From positions 18,890,001 to 18,954,000 of the forward strand of contig JAYKYS010000009.1 of NCBI GenBank assembly GCA_036924285.1: a DNA stretch of 64,000 nt, in the 5' to 3' direction. The first letter of the stretch is position 1, and each line of letters begins with the position of its first letter. A program made the translations under genes and the position numbers. This document shows, piece by piece, positions 57,837 through 64,000 of the stretch. Under the pieces are notes generated by a model, which was not told where the DNA came from, ran no database searches, and saw only the letters and a list, made by a program, of their open reading frames with translations. Source of the stretch: Asterella californica. Taxonomy: Eukaryota; Streptophyta; Marchantiopsida; Marchantiales; Aytoniaceae.

Positions 57837-58860
57837 CCGGGAAGTCAAGATCAGATGAACCTTAAGTGGTTCTCTGAACCAAGGTTGGAACCTTGGGTTA
57901 GGACATAAGGGCCTACCCCAAGAGGACCACGGACAAACGCTGACCTAAGGGGGCGAGTATGAGAACGGACCGAAACATGAGTCTAAGACATAGGTCTGAG
58001 ACGTGGGTCCGAGACGCAGACGGACCGTGGTTCGAACGCTGGTCCGAACCACAGGGTTCGAGTCTGGGTCTGGACCATAGATTTCCGAAAAATGGCTAAG
58101 TGTTGGAGCTCCAGGGACGTTTTAGGTCGTGGACGGAGCTCTACGTAAGATCTCAAGACGAGTGAGGTATCATTGGAAAGGTCTCGTCGAGAGCTTTCCA
58201 GTGATATATAACATTCCTAGATCTGACCTTTGAGCTGGAAGTTATGGCCGAATCACAATCGGGTTGTGGTATAATTTTCAGGGACCAAAGAGGAGGACGG
58301 GGCCGCCGATCCCCATAAGTATATATGAGAGGGGGGCTCGATGCCTGGGTGGGCCAGGACGAGTCACCCGACCTTAGGGTTCGGCGGGTGGACTCTGGGG
58401 GCATGAGGTGATGGTTGTGCCGGTTCCAAGGCATGTTCCGATCCAGACTTGGACGTTTGGACTTAGGAACGATGTAAGGGCTGGGGCAAGACTAGGGAAC
58501 GAGTCGGCGGGTTAGACCACCGTTTGGGAGCCTAGACCCAGACGGACATCACGGACGGTTGGACCGCTAGGTGTGCTGGAGGCACCATTTAGGACCCTGG
58601 AATTTATGGGAAGTCCGCCCCAAGTCATCTTGTGACTTGCTCATGTTTGGGACCGACCTAGGCGGGACTAGGTCGAGACTTAGGAACTGTTGAGCTTGAT
58701 GATTAGAGAGACGGTCCGGCTCCGGTCTGGACCAAGTTGAGATAAGGTAAGTGGTGCATGGACGCTAACTTGTGATTGTGTTTGCAGGTTAGCGGTGTAG
58801 AGTTTGCGACCTACTGAGCTAGAGCTTCCGCTGGCGCAACAAGACAGTAGGTGCTCGAAA
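57837..58860 (+). repeat. Plus-strand chromovirus 3' LTR, second part
   Basis: Begins with the second CCGG and resumes the LTR exactly where 49113 left off (CCGGGAAGTCA, compare 42540). It ends GTGCTCGAAA at 58860, followed by TTGAG. It carries the U3 hairpin (58169-58205) and TATA-type word near 58320. Confidence 0.92.
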
Positions 58861-58865
58861 TTGAG

Positions 58866-59123
58866 AGGATGATTTTGATAAGGAAGGACTATTGGCACAA
58901 CGGGTTCAGCAACTTGAGAGGCGTGAGGATGACATAAAAGAAGCATTGGTCAAATTCAAAGAGGCGAGGATGAAGAACAAAGAGTGATTTGATAAGACAC
59001 ATCGATTACGAAAGAAGTCAATCCGAGAAGATGATTGGATCATAATATATGACAACAATTTTGATAACCAACACAACACTATCGAGAAGTTTGCATGACG
59101 TTTGTTCGGTCCTGATGTTGTTT
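58866..59123 (+). pseudogene. Old Ty3/gypsy integrase, right part (continuation of 41535-42435)
   Basis: Directly after the second TTGAG copy the reading frame of 42132-42434 continues: EDDFDKEGLLAQRVQQLERR, IKEALVKFKEARMKNKE, stop, FDKTHRLRKKSIREDDWIII, YDNNFDNQHNTIEKFA, stop, RLFGPDVV. This mirrors the inner element's 50538-51035 frame (LLALRIQQLERR, FDRTHRLRPKPVKEGDWVL, YDSSLDNQHSAIRKF, RWFGPYVV). It stops abruptly at the edge of repeat C. Confidence 0.88.
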
Positions 59124-61060
59124 TTTGTGGTGCTCACAATTTGCAAGATTGGAGATTTTTTGAAAATTTTAAATTAATGACGTGTCTATATAATTGAAGT
59201 AACCGTATTACTTAAGATTGTGCCCTGATTAGTGAGAAGATGATCTTAAGGGAATTTATGAGAAGAAGTAGACTTCTTATGAAGCCGGAAGACGGAAGCC
59301 GAAAGACATAAGACGCTTCCGGGAAGACAGTGACTGCAACCACGGAAGGTACCAACCACGCACCGACTTGATAAGAGGTAGGTATACCTACCGTGTAGTC
59401 ACGACTGTAGTAGGTAGGTCTAGGATAGTTGAGCTATTATCTAATCACGCAAAGAAAATACGGAAGCTGGAGGCGCATTAGCATCAAAGCACTCCTTGCT
59501 GCTTCTCGATTCAGGAAATTGGAGAATACCTTGGAAACACGTAGGAGTGAATTGAAGGGACTGAGTATGAGAAGACGTCTTCTAGACGGGAAGCGCACTT
59601 GAGGTGGAAGAGTGAGGGATCTCCACGGGATTAGAAGATTAGGAATTGAGGGTCGAGGTGGAAATTGAGAGAGAAGCTTCAGAGTGCAACAGATCGAGAT
59701 CGAGAGTGGAAGCAATGTAGCAACAGCTCGAGACTGAAGACAGAAGCAGGATCGTGACAAGACATTGAAGGTGAAATTGAAGTTCTGAAGCGCGCAGAAG
59801 ACTGAAGGAACAATCAGAAGCGTAGGTTCTTTCCATGTCTTTCTCCTTCTCCATCGCTTCCGTCCTCTATTTCGATATCTCTCACGGAGTCCATCGATCG
59901 TTCTCCTTATCCTGAATTTCTCTTGAGAAAATTGGACGCAGAAGCACTGTCCAATTTCTGTCAACCATCTTCCACTTCCTGAATTGAAATTAAGCTTCCT
60001 TGCTTTCCATTCCAGAATTCGATGGTCTGACTATCAATTTTTCTACCCTACTACGCTTCTGTTCCAAAATCCGTGGACAGAAGACGCTTCTAAATGTATG
60101 AACATCTTCGAAAGACGAATGTGTGTAATTCGTATCAAGTGATTGGATTGGACTGGAATTTGTGTTGAGAGAAGCTTGATGCGAATCCAGAGTGAACTTG
60201 AGAGTTGATTGTTGTTTCGAGAAGCAAGAAATTGGGAATCAGACATGTGTCTCCCAATCTTCTTAACTTCTCAAATCCACATCTTCTTATAGACACTAGA
60301 AGATTGGAAAGGCTGGCAGAATGCGCGAGAAGCCGTGAGGGTCCTTTACGGGTCTCTTCTATCTAACCTATAGCAATCTGTTCCTTCTTCTTCCCGAAAC
60401 TTAGAAGAGAGTTGTGAGAAGCCTTGCTGGCAGAATCCAGAGAGAATGATCAAGGGTCATGTCTTCCCGTTACGCAGCAAGCTTGTTTTGAGAGTGTATG
60501 CGAGGTTGGGAGTCGGAAAACAAAGTGTGAATGTTTCATGTCTGTTGCGAGGCTAGATTGTGTGTAAGAAGCAGAAGACATGTGAGACTAGTGATGAGAA
60601 GCCCAGTTGTGGGAAGTCTTCTGACTACGTCAATTAACCAGAAGTTGTCTCGGGAGTCTTCCTGGAGGTCACTGTCATTGCAGGAGCCTTCAGTCTTCTT
60701 CTGAACCATTCGTATATTGCGCTTCTCACATATCTTCTCATCTTTTGTTAGGAAGTAGGATGAATTGCAAGATGGATTGTCTTCTTAGGAATCCATGCGA
60801 TGCCTTACTTAGTTAAGATTGCTTAAATATAGCTCGGAAGACGGGATGTACTCAAGAAGCACTGTTAGAATTATGGAAGACGGAATAGCTGTCTTCTAGA
60901 AGACTAGATTTGTCTTCTGAGAGTGGAAGCTGGACTGTAAGAACATGATAAGGGCTGAGTCTTAGGCTCACAGTAAGTATGTGTGGTTTAGTGTAACAGA
61001 AGCTCAAACATGTCAATGCATCCTCGAGGGTTGGTGTTACCGCCAGCAAAGTTAGCTGAG
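59124..61060 (-). repeat. Repeat C, inverted near full-length copy
   Basis: Reverse-complement match to 13803-15790 along its length: TGTGGTGCTCACAATTTGCA at 59126, the AGAAGAAGTAGACTTCTT tract, GGTACCAACCACGCACCGAC, GGAGGCGCATTAGCAT, and the right end GGGTTGGTGTTACCGCCAGC near 61048 with ~10 further matching bases. It interrupts the old integrase at 59123. Short frames on the minus strand (59437-59964) resemble the frame at 15039-15254, but with different lengths and no known motif. Confidence 0.75.
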
Positions 61061-61217
61061 ACCAAACTTTTCATCAAGAGGTTGGGCCTCAACTTCTTCA
61101 CGTTGTCGTGATGTGAATCATTTCACATAGTAAATGATTCACTTCTCAGCCAAGAGTTAGCCTCTCTGAGTGAAGTTAAGACCTAAGAGAAGTTGATTCT
61201 CGAGAGAGTTATGTATT

Positions 61218-62375
61218 TTGAGTCCTAGTATATTGTTTACCATGTTCATAGAGTTTTAAACTCATGGGTTGTACTTACTTGTTGCCCATGCACGCTTTCT
61301 AGCTGATTTAAGTTATCTTTCAGGTTTGAGTGTCATTTTAGGTAGTTTAAGATTTACGATTGACACTTTAAGGGGCTAACGTGGTAGCCTATGAGTGAAG
61401 TTAAGTTACCACGTGGACTAGGGCACTAAAGGACAACTAAGTGGAGCTATGAACTCCCATTGGTATGTTTTTGTCTTGTGTAAAACTCTAAATTTAGAAA
61501 CAGAGGTCTAAAGGAGAGTTCGAGCATTTGGTGAGGACATTCTGAAATCTGAGAACACAAGAGGATAGGGCTCGTCGTGCCAGTCGCTGTCAATCAAATT
61601 CTTGATCGATTTGGAGCAATAAAGAAGGAGTTATGGCAGATTGAAGTTCGGATTGTGCCAAAATTGCATCACTTTTGTTGATTTTGGGGTTTTCGATGTC
61701 AATCGCAGCAGAATTGAGAAAATCGCTTCAAACCTTCGAGGTCACGTTCACTGTCAGCAGGGCTATGACTGTCCACAAATTTTCATGTCAATTGAGTGAG
61801 TGAGTAATTCGGGACGACCGCTGAAGTAGAGGGGGTCCGAAAAGCTCTCAATCTAGAGCAGTCACTTCAGAGAACGAGATCTGGAGAACTGTGTACAATC
61901 TGGAAGTCAAATTTCACAAGGATGTTCAGCATGCTGTAGACTCAAATCCTGTAAGAATCATCGAAAGTTATCGAGCCAATTCTTTGTTCTAGGTCGAAAT
62001 AGTTGTCTGGGTATCAGAAATTACCGTAATTTCTCTACTCAGAACGTTTCTGGTCATATCTCGGTGCTCTGATCTGATCTCAAGCTGAAATTTCGTATGT
62101 GTTTTCAGTAGGACCTCATTTACATGTAGGAGAAGTTCTGAAGACTAAACCATCGTATGTTTCTGATTCTTGACTGTTAAAGTTCACTATCTGATCTTAT
62201 TATTGTTAGTTCGACCTGATTTTCATTTTCTGAGCATACTAGAGGATCCATTCGACCTATATGAGTGTTCATAGTGTCACCTCATGACCTGAAGCCTATC
62301 TTTGTAGTAAGCAACCACAGCCAGAAGCCCAACGCTTCCTTGAGTAGTTGTATCACAACCTCCACAATCATATCA
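61218..62375 (+). repeat. Decayed LTR related to the inner element family
   Basis: Follows the solo LTR at 16475-17763 from about its 150th base: CTCATGGGTTGTA, GCCCATGCACGCTTTCTAGC, GTGGTAGCCTATGAGT, CTAAAGGACAAC-AAGTGGAG, GAGTTCGAGCATTTGGTGAG, TGTTCAGCA-CTGTAGACT and CAACCACAGCCAGAAGC. It has lost the first ~150 bp and its terminal TCCGACA, and carries many substitutions, so it is the oldest copy of this LTR type here. No target duplication is visible. Confidence 0.8.
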
Positions 62376-62537
62376 CAGTCAGAAGGTTACGCCCTTCCCA
62401 AGAAGACTCTCATCTCGACAACGTGGAACTAGAATCTCACGGACCAGGGTATTCTAGAGGAGGTATGGGCAACATTACCTCTTCACAACCGTGAATCTGT
62501 CAAGACAGAGATCGCTCGGAGAAGACCATCTTCCTAG

Positions 62538-63636
62538 ATGATGGAGTGGTGGCGTAGAGCTTTCCACCACCCAGAAGTAGAGAACCGTGGATATGAGTTA
62601 GAGAAGAAGATTCTGCTGATGAAGTGGCATGTACATGGAAGTACTACATGTCTCTTCCTAGAAGATAGACAAAGGAGGAACGGATGGAAGGTAGAACCTT
62701 ATCGGGAGCCGAAAGAAGCGTCTTCTAGAGAAGTTGTTCCTTCATCTCTTTCCCAAGAAAAAGGTCCAAAAGGTGAGATACCTTGGAGACTAAGACGTGG
62801 AGTTCCTGGAAGCTATATGGGAAGGACAAGTTGTCAACTGGGACGTCTTCTTCCACACTTACGTCCAAGCCGAGTTAGTGTACTTAGGCACCCCAGCAGG
62901 AGAGCATCTTACTTCATTCTGTTGTTATTTGTACGTGTTCAAGAGAGACCTGAAGGAAGACCAGTTGGCTAAGTATGGGTTAGCGGGACAGCGAGAGGTG
63001 AAGAGAGAGACCTCAGAAGAAGAAGATCGAGTAGCTACTATGTCTTCCCCTCCCACTTTAGTGCCTCAAGCAGGACCAAACACTCAGCAAAAGTTGACCA
63101 CTGTGCGAGAAGACGACTCCAGCGACAAAGAAGACGCGTCGTCACTGAGGAAGATGAGACATACGAACGTGTCTCAGAAGAGTGCATCTTTCTTGACCAT
63201 ACACTCTGGATCCGAGTCGGATTCACAAGATGACACACTTAGCACTAGGATCGCAAGGAAGACAGCTTCTACGACTACAGGGGGTCTTCCGAAGACTCCA
63301 GAAGCCAAGACATGGATTGATGTGCCGACTGCGACTAGAGAAAGCGTAGCGAAGAGGACTGCTTCTATGATGAGAAGAGAGCTTCGATCCTGGAAGACAT
63401 TGAGGGTAGTGTCTTCTCGAGCGCAGAAGGAGAAGACCATGATGATAGAAGAGGTATCCATGCCTCTGGAAGACAGGGAAGACCTCTCAGATCGATTTGT
63501 GGACATGAATTTTTCTTCTGCGAGAACACGGCTGAAACAGTTCAGTGTCTTTTTCAGTTCGAAGATTCAACTAGCGGTGGAGTTGGTGGAGAAACGCGTG
63601 ATGGCTCATGAGAATGTAGCTTGGATTCGGTCTTAG
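62538..63636 (+). pseudogene. Unrecognised repeat-type protein gene, frameshifted
   Basis: Two overlapping frames appear to be one protein. Frame 62538-62972 gives WWRRAFHHPEVENRGYELEK and FLEDRQRRNGWKVEPYREPK; near 62790 sense passes to frame 62797-63636 with MEFLEAIWEGQVVNWDVFFH, AGEHLTSFCCYLYVFKRDLK, a Ser/Asp-rich linker (HSGSESDSQDDTLSTR) and a Lys/Arg-rich part ending WIRS. I do not recognise the family. Its setting among LTR remnants suggests a gag-like or transposon-captured protein, not a host gene. No zinc knuckle or pol motif is seen. Confidence 0.5.
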
Positions 63637-64000
63637 AATCTTAATTCAGTAGGAGGAAGTCTAGAAGCAGAAGCAGGAAGCTCTGGAAACCAACCTCCGC
63701 ACCACAGAAAAGATGACCGCGAAGTATAAGATGGAAGCTTCTACTTCTGTCAAGGAGTTGGTCCAGCTGCGGAAGAGCAACCAGGAGTTACAGACGCGAT
63801 TTCAGCAACACGAACAGGAGATTCTACGGAGTCAGAGGTAAGTTAACTGGTCTCGCAGAAGAGAAGATGACTTGGAGTTCACTGCGTGAAGCCGCGGAAG
63901 CTCAGGCCGCAACAGAGAAGAAGCAGCGAGAAGAAACAGAAGCCCGAGCCAAGGAAGTCATGGCATAGATGGGAGAAGCGCTTCAAAAGAGGTTCAACTT
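63637..64000 (+). pseudogene. Coiled-coil continuation of the preceding gene, open at window edge
   Basis: Past the stop at 63634-63636 a heptad-like stretch is readable in one frame: EALETNLRTTEKMTAKYKME, then VKELVQLRKSNQELQTRFQQ and HEQEILRSQR, ending near 63840; another frame continues with charged residues to the edge (RSSEKKQKPEPRKSWHR). It looks like the coiled-coil tail of the same protein with further breaks. The remainder lies outside the window. Confidence 0.45.

Larger units (their letters stand above)
42436..58860 (+). mobile_element. Chromovirus (Ty3/gypsy) on the plus strand, itself interrupted
   Basis: LTRs 42436-43576 and 49008-49113 plus 57837-58860, with TTGAG target duplications at 42431-42435 and 58861-58865. 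The 3' LTR is split by the element at 49114-57836. Internal order: primer site, gag, protease, RT, RNase H, integrase, chromodomain, polypurine tract. It belongs to the same family as 28394-36037 but is far more decayed: frameshifts in gag, five in-frame stops in RNase H and integrase, small indels in integrase, and a changed protease active site. Removing the inner element leaves about 7.7 kb, similar to the sister copy. Confidence 0.95.

Overview
This is a eukaryotic, land-plant nuclear window: one intron-containing formin gene set among nested, mostly dead LTR retrotransposons of the Ty3/gypsy type. The formin carries a RhoGAP-like region ahead of FH1 and FH2. From family knowledge this matches the 'class III' formins reported from mosses and lycophytes and not the class I or II formins of flowering plants, so a bryophyte or lycophyte is my best guess. 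That assignment is inference. There are no rRNA genes, convincing tRNA genes, CRISPR arrays or bacterial features.

Layout, left to right. (1) 1-5.48 kb: no gene recognised; contains a strong hairpin, a 29-bp inverted repeat pair and a diverged dispersed repeat ('D'). (2) 5.48-13.8 kb: LTR scraps followed by an old plus-strand Ty3/gypsy element ('B') with a four-copy tandem repeat in its leader, decayed gag, protease, RT, RNase H and integrase, and a 3' LTR with a TATA box. (3) 13.8-18.0 kb: a ~2 kb LTR-like repeat ('C'), then a solo LTR with a 4-bp target duplication, flanked by a ~185-bp direct repeat. (4) 20.2-27.46 kb: the formin gene. I model 11 exons whose phases all agree, giving one open frame of 1691 codons: RhoGAP-like region without the arginine finger, a long Ser-rich linker, FH1, FH2, and a short acidic tail. 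(5) 28.4-36.0 kb: a young minus-strand chromovirus with nearly identical LTRs and a small number of inactivating lesions. (6) 36-41.5 kb: repeat-derived sequence without genes. (7) 41.5-59.1 kb: a three-layer nest. A decayed integrase gene is split by a plus-strand chromovirus (target duplication TTGAG), whose 3' LTR is in turn split by a minus-strand Ty3/gypsy element (target duplication CCGG). (8) 59.1-64 kb: an inverted copy of repeat C, a decayed relative of the inner element's LTR, and a frameshifted, unrecognised repeat-type protein gene with a coiled-coil tail.

The transposon genes do not act together now: every gag-pol set here has stops, frameshifts or a lost catalytic residue. The only gene I would expect to make a working protein is the formin, an actin nucleator and elongator whose N-terminal RhoGAP-like fold may bind Rho/ROP GTPases without stimulating GTP hydrolysis.
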